Origin: Faecousia sp.
GTDB taxonomy: Bacteria > Bacillota > Clostridia > Oscillospirales > Oscillospiraceae
Reading direction: 5' to 3'
Assembly (NCBI GenBank): GCA_029257335.1
Contig: JARIBV010000034.1
Span: 1-64,000, forward strand
Length of the DNA stretch: 64,000 nucleotides
The stretch's first letter is position 1. Each line of letters begins with the position of its first letter. Below are positions 39,294 through 48,567 of the stretch, piece by piece. The notes beneath the pieces are model-generated. The model saw nothing but the letters and a program-made list of their open reading frames with translations, was not told the DNA's origin and ran no database searches. A program made the position numbers and the translations under genes.

Positions 39294-40352
39294 ATGCGGC
39301 AGGCGATGCTATGCCGGGGAGGAATGACCTTGAAACAGCGAACAGCCCTGTGGGACAACATTAAATTTTTACTGATTACCCTGGTTGTGGTTGGACATCT
39401 GGTGGACAACTTCACAGACCAGTCTGAGCTGTTTAAAAGCATCTTTTTGTTCATTTATGCATTTCATATGCCTTTGTTTCTCTTTGTTTCCGGATTGTTC
39501 CACAGCAATCGGGCGGTGGGACAGAGATGCCTGTTTTATCTCAGCGTGGGATTTTTGCAGAAAATCGCCTTTGCGGTGCTGTCAGTTCTCACAGGTCAGA
39601 CGCCCGGCTTTTCTCTGCTGAGCGATGGGGGAATTCCCTGGTTTATGTTTGTGCTGGCGGCTTATACAGGGCTCATGTATTTGCTGCGGAATCAAAACAA
39701 AAAATACCTTCTGGGCGCTTCTCTGGTTTTGGCCTGCTTTGCGGGATATGACCAGTCCATTGGAGATTATCTGTACCTTTCCAGAGTCATTGCCTTTTTC
39801 CCATTTTATCTCAGCGGCATGATCCTGCGGGAAGAGAAGATCATAGAGTGCAGGAAAAATCACAGGTGGCTGGTGATTCCTGCTGTGCTGGTGCTGGTGT
39901 GCTGGGGATATTTGTGCGTACATGAGCTGGATTATTTCTACGAATACCGCTATCTGTTTACGGGAAGAAATCCGTTTTTCGGGGAGCTTCTGACCTATGG
40001 ACCCGTGGTGCGGCTTGCGTGCTATGGCATTTCCTCGGTGCTGTGCTTTGCGGTGATCTGGCTGGTGCCTGATAAGAACCTTGGGCTTTTCAGTACCATG
40101 GGTACCCGCTCCATCGATGTGTATTTCTGGCATTCCGTTTTGTATCGGCTTTTGGAATGCTACTGCGGCGTGAATCTACTGATTTCCTATGGAAGACCCG
40201 GAAAAATCGGACTGCTGTGCCTGGGGGTGGGAATCAGCGTGCTGCTTTCTCAAGGGGGAATTTTCTCGTTTCCCTTGAAGCAGATCAAAACGCTTTGCTT
40301 TTCCACAGATGCGGCAAAAGTCTGTGGAGAAACCAAACCCACCAGTCGGTAA
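39294..40352 (+). CDS. Membrane-bound acyltransferase (acyltransferase 3 family-like)
   Basis: ALWDNIKFLLITLVVVGHLVDNF...FIYAFHMPLFLFVSGLFH; about 10 TM. Exact start uncertain. Confidence 0.82.
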   Translation: MRQAMLCRGGMTLKQRTALWDNIKFLLITLVVVGHLVDNFTDQSELFKSIFLFIYAFHMPLFLFVSGLFHSNRAVGQRCLFYLSVGFLQKIAFAVLSVLTGQTPGFSLLSDGGIPWFMFVLAAYTGLMYLLRNQNKKYLLGASLVLACFAGYDQSIGDYLYLSRVIAFFPFYLSGMILREEKIIECRKNHRWLVIPAVLVLVCWGYLCVHELDYFYEYRYLFTGRNPFFGELLTYGPVVRLACYGISSVLCFAVIWLVPDKNLGLFSTMGTRSIDVYFWHSVLYRLLECYCGVNLLISYGRPGKIGLLCLGVGISVLLSQGGIFSFPLKQIKTLCFSTDAAKVCGETKPTSR

Positions 40353-40404
40353 AACCCTGAATAAAGAATGGACCGCCCTGGATGACACAGGGGAAAAATA
40401 GAAG

Positions 40405-40440
40405 TTCCTGTCGGAAAATGTTTTCCGGCAGGGCTTTTTT
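40405..40440 (+). terminator. Intrinsic terminator
   Basis: cctgtcggaaaatgttttccggcagggctttttt. Confidence 0.75.
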
Positions 40441-40506
40441 ATTGCAATTAGTGGAGAATCGTGGTAAAATCATCGTCGAATGTTTTATAAGAAGGGAAGA
40501 TAAGAA

Positions 40507-41751
40507 ATGCGATTTTACATAGACCCGGGTACCGGAAGTATGCTCTTTACCATTTTGGTGGGCGTGCTGGGTGCCGCAATCTATGCACTGAGAAATGTTG
40601 TGGTGAAGCTTCGCTTTTTGCTCAGCGGCGGCTCCAAGGAGAAGGGAAATGCAAACGAAATCCCCTTTGCAATTTTTACCGACAGCAAGCGCTACTGGAA
40701 TGTGTTTGAGCCCATCTGTGAGGAGTTTGAGCGCCGGGGCCAGACCGTGGTGTATATGACGGCCTCTGCGGACGACCCCGCTCTCAACCGGAAGTTTGAG
40801 CATGTCAAGTGCGAGTTTATTGGAGAAGGCAACAAGGCCTTTGCAAAGCTCAATTTAATGAAAGCAGATGTGGTGCTTTCCAGTACGCCGGGTCTGGATG
40901 TGTACCAATGGAGACGATCCAAGGATGTGAAGTGGTATGCACACATCCCCCATGCACCCAGCGATATCACGGCGTACCGGATGTTTGGCATCGACTATTT
41001 TGACACGGTGTTCCTTTCCGGCCAGTATCAGGTGGAGCAGGTGAGACAGCTGGAAAAACTTCGGAACCTGCCGGAAAAGGAACTGGAAATTGTAGGCGTG
41101 CCCTACCTGGATGAAATGAAGAAACGCCTGGAGTGCGCCCCGCCTCTGCCCCGGCACGAGACAACGGTGCTGCTGGCACCTTCCTGGGGCCCCAGCAGTA
41201 TCTTCAACCGCTATGGTGCCGAAATGATCGAGGCCCTGCTGAAAACCGGCTATCACATTGTTGTGAGACCCCACCCCCAGTCCTATACCTCGGAAAAGGA
41301 ATTGCTGGATGGGCTTATGAAGCAGTATCCAAACAGCGAACAGCTGGAATGGAATCGGGACAACGACAATTTTGAGGTGCTGCGGCGTTCCGACATCCTG
41401 ATTTCTGACTTCTCCGGTGTTCTGTTTGACTTCTCCCTGGTGTTTGATAAGCCCATTATTTATGCGGACACCTCCTTTGACAAGGGGCCTTATGATGCAT
41501 GCTGGCTGGATCAGGAGATGTGGACCTTCTCGATCCTGCCTAAAATCGGTCAGCAGCTTACAAAGGAGAACTTCCATTCCATTCAGGATGTGATTGACAG
41601 CTGCATGAATGACCCCAAATACCGTGCAGGCAGAGAGCAGGCCAGAAAAGAGACCTGGGAGCATATGGGGCAGTCCGCTTCCCGGACGGTGGATTACCTG
41701 ATGAAAAAATATCAGGAGCTTACCGCTGCGGAATCCAAAGAGAATGTTTAA
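40507..41751 (+). CDS. CDP-glycerol glycerophosphotransferase-family protein (TagB/TagF-like)
   Basis: RPHPQSYTSEKELLDGL...; DILISDFSGVLFDFSLVFDKPIIYAD; KWYAHIPHAPSDITAYRMFGIDYFDTVFLSG. Confidence 0.85.
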   Translation: MRFYIDPGTGSMLFTILVGVLGAAIYALRNVVVKLRFLLSGGSKEKGNANEIPFAIFTDSKRYWNVFEPICEEFERRGQTVVYMTASADDPALNRKFEHVKCEFIGEGNKAFAKLNLMKADVVLSSTPGLDVYQWRRSKDVKWYAHIPHAPSDITAYRMFGIDYFDTVFLSGQYQVEQVRQLEKLRNLPEKELEIVGVPYLDEMKKRLECAPPLPRHETTVLLAPSWGPSSIFNRYGAEMIEALLKTGYHIVVRPHPQSYTSEKELLDGLMKQYPNSEQLEWNRDNDNFEVLRRSDILISDFSGVLFDFSLVFDKPIIYADTSFDKGPYDACWLDQEMWTFSILPKIGQQLTKENFHSIQDVIDSCMNDPKYRAGREQARKETWEHMGQSASRTVDYLMKKYQELTAAESKENV

Positions 41752-41762
41752 AGGAGAATGAA

Positions 41763-44498
41763 ATGTCCATATTATCTGCGCTGTATCATCTGCTGATCGG
41801 GCCACTGGAATTGCTGTTTGAGGTGATTTTTTCCTTTGCAAACCGTGTGATCGACAACCCCGGCCTGGCTATCATCTTTCTGAGCCTGGCAGTGAATTTC
41901 CTGGTCCTCCCTCTGTACAAGCGGGCAGATGCCATGCAGGAGGAGGCCCGGGAAACCGAAGCCAAGCTCAACCACTGGGTCACCCACATCAAGAAGAATT
42001 TTAAGGGTGACGAGCGGTTCATGATGCTGCAAACCTACTACCGTCAAAACAACTACAAGCCAACGGATGCCCTGAAAGGCTCTCTGTCTTTGCTGCTGGA
42101 AGTGCCCTTCTTTATGGCGGCCTACAATTTCCTCTCCCGGCTGCAGCTGCTGCAGGGGGTATCCTTCGGGCCCATCAAGGATCTGGGTGCTCCGGATTCC
42201 ATGCTGGTCATCGCAGGCATCACCATTCATGTTCTGCCCATTCTTATGACGGCAATCAATCTGATTTCCGGCGTTATTTATACCAAGGGCTTTCCTCTGA
42301 AAAGCAAAATCCAGCTGTACGGCATGGCACTGATTTTCCTGGTGCTGCTGTATGAATCCCCCTCCGGTCTGGTGTTCTACTGGACCCTCAACAACCTGTT
42401 CTCTCTGGTGAAGAATGTGTTCTACAAGCTGAAAAATCCCAAGTTCGTACTGGGAATCCTGTCCAGCGCGGTGGGAGCAGGGCTGCTGGCAGGGGTGCTG
42501 TTTTGGTTCCCCATGCCCACGGTCCATCGTCAGGCGGCGGTGATTGCCCTGGCTGTGCTGCTTCAGCTTCCTCTGGCGGCCTGTTTTGTGGGAAAGAAGA
42601 GACAGAAAAAGACAGTCACCATGACCAAGGGCAATCGATTTGCCTTTTATGCAGGCTGCGTGTTCACCACCATTGTGACGGGCCTGCTGATTCCTTCCGC
42701 AGTCATCAAGGCCTCCCCGGAAGAGTTTATCAGCACCGTGACCATGAGCAGTCCTCTGCTGTATGTGCTCAATGCGCTTTTGCTGGCGGCAGGCACCTTC
42801 ATTGTCTGGTTCGGCATTTTCTACATGCTGGCCAATCCCGCCGGAAAAAAGACCATGGGGCTGGGAATGTGGCTCCTGTCCGGCATAGCCGTTGTGAACT
42901 ATATGTTCTTCGGAACGGATTACGGCAATCTGTCGCCCACTCTCAAGTATGATATTACCCCGGCATTTGCCGGCAAGACCCAGCTGCTGAACCTGCTGAT
43001 TCTTGTGGCGGTGATCGGGCTCCTGTATCTCATCTGGAAAAAGAAGTTTGAGCTGGTGAAAGTGGTGTATCTTGCGGCGGGGATCGCCATGCTGGGGATG
43101 TCTGTCATCAATGTGCAGGCGATTCATTCCGTGTCCGGGGAGGTGACCCGGAATCTGGAAACCTCCCACCAGGAGCAGGCCAAAATTCCCCTGAGCAAAA
43201 CCGGCAAAAATGTGGTGGTCCTTATGATGGATCGGGCCATCGGTGGACATATTCCCTATATCTTCAACGAAAAGCCGGAGCTGAAAGAACAGTTTGCAGG
43301 CTTTACCTACTATCCCAATACGATTTCCTTTGGCATTACAACCAATTTCGGTGTTCCTGCCGTGTTTGGGGGATATCAATATACCCCGGAGGAAATGAAC
43401 AAGCGTGACGATATGCTCCTGGCGGACAAGCACAATGAGGCGCTGCGGGTCATGCCGGTATTGTTTGACGAGCATGATTATAAGGTCACCGTGTGCGACC
43501 CTGCCTATGCGGGATATCGCTGGATTCCGGATCTGTCCATTTATGAGGACCACCCGGATATCAATGCCTATATCACCCTGGGCAAGTTTGACCACAACGA
43601 AGCGGAGACGGCAAAGCAGATCCAGACCCTGCTGAATCGGAATTTCTTCTGCTACAGCCTGTTCCGAATTGCTCCGGTGTGTGCACAGTCGGTTTTGTAT
43701 CAGGATGGCCTGTACAATGAACCGGATGTGTATGTGCAGGACTCCGGCACGGTGCAGGTGACCCACAGCACCTCCAGAGCCAGCGGAATCAACGGCGCAT
43801 TTATGAAAGCCTATGAGGTTCTGCGGAATCTGCCTGCCATTACGGAAATCACCTCGGAGGAAGAAAACACCTTCTTGATTATGTGTAATGACACCACCCA
43901 TGAGCCCATGCTGCTGCAAGAGCCCCAGTATGAGCCTGCGGCCAAGATCGACAATACCCAGTATGATGCCGACCATGCTGACCGCTTTGTGCTGGACGGC
44001 AGACAGCTGAAAATGGAGAATGAAAATCAGGTGACCCACTATCATGCCAATGTGGCGGCAATGCTTCAGCTGGGCAGATGGCTGGACTATCTCCGTGAAA
44101 ACGGGGTGTATGACAACACCAGGATCATCATTGTCTCTGACCACGGCAGAGGCCTGGGGCAGTTCGACGATATGGTGTATGACTCCGTGGACCTGATGCT
44201 TCTCAATCCTCTGCTAATGGTCAAGGACTTCAACAGCCGGGAGTTCACCACGGACCGTACCTTCATGACCAACGGCGATGTTCCCACCCTGGCAACCCAT
44301 GGGCTGATTGAAAATCCCCTCAATCCCTTTACGGGAAATCCCATCAATAGTGATGCCAAAACGGCCGAAGCGCAGCACATCCTCTTCTCGGAAGAGTACG
44401 ACATTACGGTGAACAATGGCACCACCTTCCTGCCTGGCCAGTGGTATTCCGTGCATGATGACATCTTCGACATGGAAAACTGGAACCGGATGGAGTAA
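41763..44498 (+). CDS. Fusion: N-terminal YidC/Oxa1-type insertase domain + TM region + C-terminal sulfatase/LTA-synthase-like domain
   Basis: YidC-like NPGLAIIFLSLAVNFLVLPLYKRADAMQEEAR...MLQTYYRQNNYKPTDALKGSLSLLLEVPFFMAAYNFLS...SPSGLVFYWTLNNLFSLVKN. Sulfatase-like NVVVLMMDRAIGGHIPYIFNE...VIIVSDHGRG-type metal motif (RIIIVSDHGRGLGQFDD). One uninterrupted 911-codon ORF. Confidence 0.85.
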   Translation: MSILSALYHLLIGPLELLFEVIFSFANRVIDNPGLAIIFLSLAVNFLVLPLYKRADAMQEEARETEAKLNHWVTHIKKNFKGDERFMMLQTYYRQNNYKPTDALKGSLSLLLEVPFFMAAYNFLSRLQLLQGVSFGPIKDLGAPDSMLVIAGITIHVLPILMTAINLISGVIYTKGFPLKSKIQLYGMALIFLVLLYESPSGLVFYWTLNNLFSLVKNVFYKLKNPKFVLGILSSAVGAGLLAGVLFWFPMPTVHRQAAVIALAVLLQLPLAACFVGKKRQKKTVTMTKGNRFAFYAGCVFTTIVTGLLIPSAVIKASPEEFISTVTMSSPLLYVLNALLLAAGTFIVWFGIFYMLANPAGKKTMGLGMWLLSGIAVVNYMFFGTDYGNLSPTLKYDITPAFAGKTQLLNLLILVAVIGLLYLIWKKKFELVKVVYLAAGIAMLGMSVINVQAIHSVSGEVTRNLETSHQEQAKIPLSKTGKNVVVLMMDRAIGGHIPYIFNEKPELKEQFAGFTYYPNTISFGITTNFGVPAVFGGYQYTPEEMNKRDDMLLADKHNEALRVMPVLFDEHDYKVTVCDPAYAGYRWIPDLSIYEDHPDINAYITLGKFDHNEAETAKQIQTLLNRNFFCYSLFRIAPVCAQSVLYQDGLYNEPDVYVQDSGTVQVTHSTSRASGINGAFMKAYEVLRNLPAITEITSEEENTFLIMCNDTTHEPMLLQEPQYEPAAKIDNTQYDADHADRFVLDGRQLKMENENQVTHYHANVAAMLQLGRWLDYLRENGVYDNTRIIIVSDHGRGLGQFDDMVYDSVDLMLLNPLLMVKDFNSREFTTDRTFMTNGDVPTLATHGLIENPLNPFTGNPINSDAKTAEAQHILFSEEYDITVNNGTTFLPGQWYSVHDDIFDMENWNRME

Positions 44499-44520
44499 GC
44501 CGGGCACTTGACCACCATGC

Positions 44521-44574
44521 AAAATCCCCCCCGAATCCCAACGCCGGAATGGCGCGGATCCGGGGGGATTTTTA
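44521..44574 (+). terminator. Intrinsic terminator
   Basis: aaaatcccccc...ggatccggggggattttt. Confidence 0.75.
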
Positions 44575-44735
44575 GAAATAGGGCCCAAAAGCGCAAAAGA
44601 CGCCACTTGATTGACACAGGGAGGCGGCGGTGATATGATAGCCGTGGATGAACTCGTGGGAGAAAGGTCCCATGGGACATTCTGCGGGCGGACATTGTCC
44701 TTTGATGGAGCTGATTCTGATTGGAGGGGTCATGG

Positions 44736-45671
44736 ATGTTAAGGAAAATAGAAGCATCTGAGTTTGAGGAAATCGTGCAATTCACATACGGACTGTCTCA
44801 GGATTTGTCGAAAACCAGTTTCCCGGTCTATACGGATGGCGTCAAGACCAAAGAGGATTTCATTGCCAGAAGCCGGGCGGGCCTGGAAAAAGAGAACGAA
44901 GAGATCTTGCTGTTCGTGCGGGAAGGCAAGGCAGAGGGCTGGGTCCACTATTTTACCATCCCTTCTGCAAAGTATATTGTGATGTGCAATATGTCCGTTG
45001 CCAGGGACTATGGCCAGGCCTTTGGGGAGCTTCTGGACTACTGGAAGCAGAAATACCCCGGATATCTGTGGAGCATCTATTTCCCAGAGGAGAACCGAGA
45101 CATTGCGGCCTTTATGAAAAAACACGACTACGCGGAAAAGTCAAAAGAGATCGTGGATGTGCTGGTGTTTGGAGCGTATGAGGAAAAGAAAGCGTCGGGC
45201 CGTGTGGTAGGGATCGGGCAGCACAATTTTTCCGCATTCCGACAGATCCATGAGCTGTACGAGCGGGGAATGTACTGGACCAGCGACCGCATAGAAAACG
45301 CTCTGAGTGACTGGGCCATTTATGCCTGCACCGAAAACGACAAAGTTTTGGGGGCCCTGTATTATAACGGAAAAGGCAGCAAAAACCTTGAGATTTTTGG
45401 CATTGATGTGCTGCCGGGACCTGACACAGACCGAATCATTGAGGAGCTGCTGATTTCGGCCCTCAACGAAGCAAAACACACAGGCGCAGACAGCATGTAC
45501 TTCTTCAATGATGAAACCACCCATGACATTGCAAAGAAAGTGGGATTTCGGAAGATCACCACGGCCCACTATTATGAAGAGCGTCTTCAGAGCGAATCCG
45601 TATCAGGGAAGCGGGACTTGACCGACCCTCAAATCGCTGTTGACAAAGGTTCCGTTCCGGTGGTATACTAA
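44736..45671 (+). CDS. GNAT-family N-acetyltransferase
   Basis: RBS ggagggg, ATG 44736. KYIVMCNMSVARDYGQAFGELLDYWKQKYPGY; C-terminal LEIFGIDVLPGPDTDRIIEELLISALNEAKHTGADSMYFFNDETTHDIAKKVGFRKI. Confidence 0.78.
   Translation: MLRKIEASEFEEIVQFTYGLSQDLSKTSFPVYTDGVKTKEDFIARSRAGLEKENEEILLFVREGKAEGWVHYFTIPSAKYIVMCNMSVARDYGQAFGELLDYWKQKYPGYLWSIYFPEENRDIAAFMKKHDYAEKSKEIVDVLVFGAYEEKKASGRVVGIGQHNFSAFRQIHELYERGMYWTSDRIENALSDWAIYACTENDKVLGALYYNGKGSKNLEIFGIDVLPGPDTDRIIEELLISALNEAKHTGADSMYFFNDETTHDIAKKVGFRKITTAHYYEERLQSESVSGKRDLTDPQIAVDKGSVPVVY
45640..45669 (+). promoter_or_regulatory. Sigma-A type promoter for ABC-F leader
   Basis: TTGACA-N18-TATACT, embedded in the 3' end of the GNAT gene. Confidence 0.75.
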
Positions 45672-45699
45672 AGAAAATAAAAAGATTGGAGCTGAGAGA

Positions 45700-45720
45700 A
45701 TGAATTCTACTTCTTGCTAA
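45700..45720 (+). CDS. Putative leader peptide MNSTSC (attenuator uORF)
   Basis: atgaattctacttcttgctaa preceded by ggag at 45688-45691. Confidence 0.55.
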   Translation: MNSTSC

Positions 45721-45856
45721 CAACCTGGGCGAATGCAGCCGAAAAAAGCGACGGATCTCGTCGCTGGCTTTGCTATGCCCATTTGCAGGAAGGTATTCAT
45801 TCTTTTGGCTGTGACAGTGTATCCATACCCAAATTGGGAGGAGTATGCCCTGTTGT

Positions 45857-45893
45857 TTGGCTGCGAGAATTGCTTTCTTGCAGCCAATTTTTT
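45857..45893 (+). terminator. Intrinsic terminator/attenuator upstream of ABC-F CDS
   Basis: ttggctgcgagaa / ttgct / ttcttgcagccaa + tttttt: 13-bp stem with one G-U, T6 tail, ending about 20 bp before the CDS. Confidence 0.8.
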
Positions 45894-45913
45894 GTAATTT
45901 GGAGGGCAAACCA

Positions 45914-47392
45914 TTGTCACTGATTCAAGTATCTCATTTAACCTTTGCCTATGACGGCAGCTACGAACCCATTTTTGAGGATGTGAGCTTTCAGCTGGAT
46001 ACCAACTGGAAGCTGGGCTTTACCGGCCGCAATGGCCGGGGGAAAACCACTTTTCTGAACCTGCTCCTGGGGAAGTACGAATACCGGGGGCACATAGGGG
46101 CATCTGTGGAATTTTCCTATTTTCCTTATCAAGTGAACGACCGGAGTCTCCCGGCCATAGAGGTGGTGGAGGAAATCTACCCGGAATATCAGTACTGGCA
46201 GCTTCAGCGGGAAATGAATGCCTTGCAGATGGGCGAGGAGCTCCTGTACCATCCGTTTGAGACCCTGTCCAACGGCGAGCAGACCAAGCTCATGCTGGCG
46301 GTCCTGTTTTTAAAGGAGAATCACTTCCTGCTCATTGACGAGCCTACCAACCATCTGGACCTGCGGGGCCGTGAGATCGTCAGCCGGTATCTGAACAGCA
46401 AGCGGGGATTCATTCTGGTATCTCATGACCGGGCGTTTCTGGACGGCTGTGTGGACCATATCCTATCCATCAACAGGACCAACATTGAGGTGCAGCGGGG
46501 GACCTTTTCCAGCTGGTACGAAAACAAATGCCGCCGGGATGCCTTTGAGCAGGCGGAAAACGAGAAGCTGAAAAAGGAGATCCATCGGTTGGAGGAGAGT
46601 GCCCGCCAGAAGGCCCAGTGGGCCGATACGGCAGAGAGACACAAGTTGGGAGCGTCTTCCGATCAGCAGCCCAATGACCGGGCCTATCAGGGGGCGAAGG
46701 CCCAGAGGACCATGGCCAGATCCAAGGCCATTGGGCAGCGGCGGCAGAATGCGGTGGAAGAAAAATCCAAGCTGCTGAAAAACATTGAGCGCAGTGAGGT
46801 GCTGAAAATTTTTCAGACCCCTTTTCACAGCAGACACCTGGTGCACCTGAAGGATGTATCCATTTCCTATGGGGAAAGTCCGATCTTCCAGGGGCTTAAC
46901 TTTTCCATCGAGCAGGGGGACCGCATTGCCTTGCAGGGAGCCAATGGCAGCGGAAAGTCCAGTATCATCCGGATGATCTGCGGCGAACCGGTGCCCCATA
47001 CCGGGGAGGTATCTGTGGCCAATCATTTGCAGATCTCCTATGTCTGTCAGGACACCTCCATGCTGAAGGGCCGATTCTCCGCATTTGCCCGGGACAGCGG
47101 CATCGAGCAAAGCCTGCTGCTTGCCATACTGGCGAAGCTGGATGTGTCCAAGAGCCAGCTGGAAAAGGACCTGTCTCTGCTCAGTGCCGGGCAGAAGAAA
47201 AAAGTGCTGCTGGCAAAATCCATCTGCCAGCCGGCCAATCTGCACATCTGGGATGAACCTATGAATTATATCGATGTGATTTCACGGATTCAGGTGGAAG
47301 AATTGCTGCTCCAATATCGGCCCACCATTTTGTTCGTGGAGCATGACAAGGCGTTTTGCGAACATATCGCCACAAAGTGCATCCGCCTGTAA
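45914..47392 (+). CDS. ABC-F ATP-binding protein, Lsa/Vga-type antibiotic resistance (ribosomal protection) candidate
   Basis: TTG start with RBS ggaggg (LSLIQVSHLTFAYDGSYEPIFEDVSFQLDTNWKLGFTGRNGRGKTTFLNLLLGKYEY). Two ABC cassettes (LSNGEQTKLML; LSAGQKKKVLLAK), charged linker, no TM. Confidence 0.9.
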   Translation: MSLIQVSHLTFAYDGSYEPIFEDVSFQLDTNWKLGFTGRNGRGKTTFLNLLLGKYEYRGHIGASVEFSYFPYQVNDRSLPAIEVVEEIYPEYQYWQLQREMNALQMGEELLYHPFETLSNGEQTKLMLAVLFLKENHFLLIDEPTNHLDLRGREIVSRYLNSKRGFILVSHDRAFLDGCVDHILSINRTNIEVQRGTFSSWYENKCRRDAFEQAENEKLKKEIHRLEESARQKAQWADTAERHKLGASSDQQPNDRAYQGAKAQRTMARSKAIGQRRQNAVEEKSKLLKNIERSEVLKIFQTPFHSRHLVHLKDVSISYGESPIFQGLNFSIEQGDRIALQGANGSGKSSIIRMICGEPVPHTGEVSVANHLQISYVCQDTSMLKGRFSAFARDSGIEQSLLLAILAKLDVSKSQLEKDLSLLSAGQKKKVLLAKSICQPANLHIWDEPMNYIDVISRIQVEELLLQYRPTILFVEHDKAFCEHIATKCIRL

Positions 47393-47460
47393 AGAACCGG
47401 CTGCCGCAAAAGTGGGCCGTTCCCACCGAAGACAAGCTTGCGGCAAAGGAGTTTCCTTAA

Positions 47461-47508
47461 AAACTGTCCCGGAACCTTCTGAATGAACAGAAGATTCCGG
47501 GACAGTTT
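47461..47508. terminator. Intrinsic terminator
   Basis: aaactgtcccggaa...ttccgggacagttt with nested ttctg/cagaa. Confidence 0.75.
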
Positions 47509-47562
47509 ATTAAAACGGAGGGGGCCTCTTCCGTGCGGGACGGATTCAGACGGGGGAGGGGA

Positions 47563-48567
47563 TCAGTCTGTCTGCCGCAGCAGCCCCTCAATGAGCTGAA
47601 CGGTTTTTTCTCTGCGATCTGGATGCTTCAGCCAGTCCATCATCATGCACACATTGGGATACTGGAACAGATCACAAATTCCCCGGTAGAAGGGCATAAA
47701 ATGCCGCTCTGCGTCATTGAGCCTGTAGTTGGCAAGAATGACCTCCATGGTTTCTGCCTGCCGAATGGGGATGCTGTCCAGAATTTCCGGAACGGTCATG
47801 GAGTCAAATTCCTCAGAGGTGGGGAACCAGTTGGTTTCGTTGACAAATTCGTTGATATTTACATCGGTTCCGGACAAATTGAAATCAATCAGGCCGGCAA
47901 AGTGACCATCCTTGTGCAGATAATTGCTGTTGTTCAGGTCTCCCTGATAGACACACCGGGGAAGGCTTCGGTAGCTTTTCCGGATCTCTTGGCGCATGGT
48001 GTCATTGAATACACGGACCTTTTCCGCAAGGGATGAAAGCCCTGCCTGTTCCAGGGCGTCCGTCAGCATTGCAGCATTGGACTGCTTTTCATCCATACCA
48101 TAGGGAGCATCCAGAGGAGACAGATCGAACAGGCTCCACATATCGTAGTTGTCCGATAGGTCTACCCCTGTAAAGTTTGCCGCAAGAACGCCAAGGTGAG
48201 AAACCACCTCTTTGCGGTCCAGCTGGACACCCTCGTTGCAGACGGGATAGATGGCATATTCTTCCACAAAACAGGTGTGCATAACCCCGTCCAGAGCATA
48301 TGCACAGGAAAGAGGGCCTTTTAAGGTGGGAATCAGCCTGGGACAATAGATCCCAATGGAGCGGTAACGCCCAATCAGGCGGCTGATCTGCTGCAATCGT
48401 TCCTCCCAAATGGAGCGCTGGGAGTGAACTTTCAGAACATAGGTATCGTCCAGAATATAATTGAGCCGCTGATCCTCTTTTCCGTGAGAAGTATCAAAAA
48501 AAGAGGTGATTTTCTGAAAATGCAAACCGAATGCACTTAAAATTTCCTGTAATTGCTCCTGTTCCAT
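47563..48567 (-). CDS. APH-like phosphotransferase family protein
   Basis: Kinase-like catalytic loop CVYQGDLNNSNYL and metal site GLIDFNLSG; MEQEQLQ start at 48567. Confidence 0.8.
   Translation of the reverse strand: MEQEQLQEILSAFGLHFQKITSFFDTSHGKEDQRLNYILDDTYVLKVHSQRSIWEERLQQISRLIGRYRSIGIYCPRLIPTLKGPLSCAYALDGVMHTCFVEEYAIYPVCNEGVQLDRKEVVSHLGVLAANFTGVDLSDNYDMWSLFDLSPLDAPYGMDEKQSNAAMLTDALEQAGLSSLAEKVRVFNDTMRQEIRKSYRSLPRCVYQGDLNNSNYLHKDGHFAGLIDFNLSGTDVNINEFVNETNWFPTSEEFDSMTVPEILDSIPIRQAETMEVILANYRLNDAERHFMPFYRGICDLFQYPNVCMMMDWLKHPDRREKTVQLIEGLLRQTD

Noticed and set aside
41772-44144. 790-aa minus-strand ORF antisense to the YidC-sulfatase gene
   Set aside because: His/Gln/Gly-rich shadow ORF typical of GC-biased codon positions; no recognisable family.
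45845-45913. N-terminal extension of the ABC-F ORF (MPCCLAARIAFLQPIFCNLEGKP...)
   Set aside because: This stretch overlaps the attenuator hairpin and T-run. RBS ggaggg and TTG at 45914 give the canonical ABC-F N-terminus.
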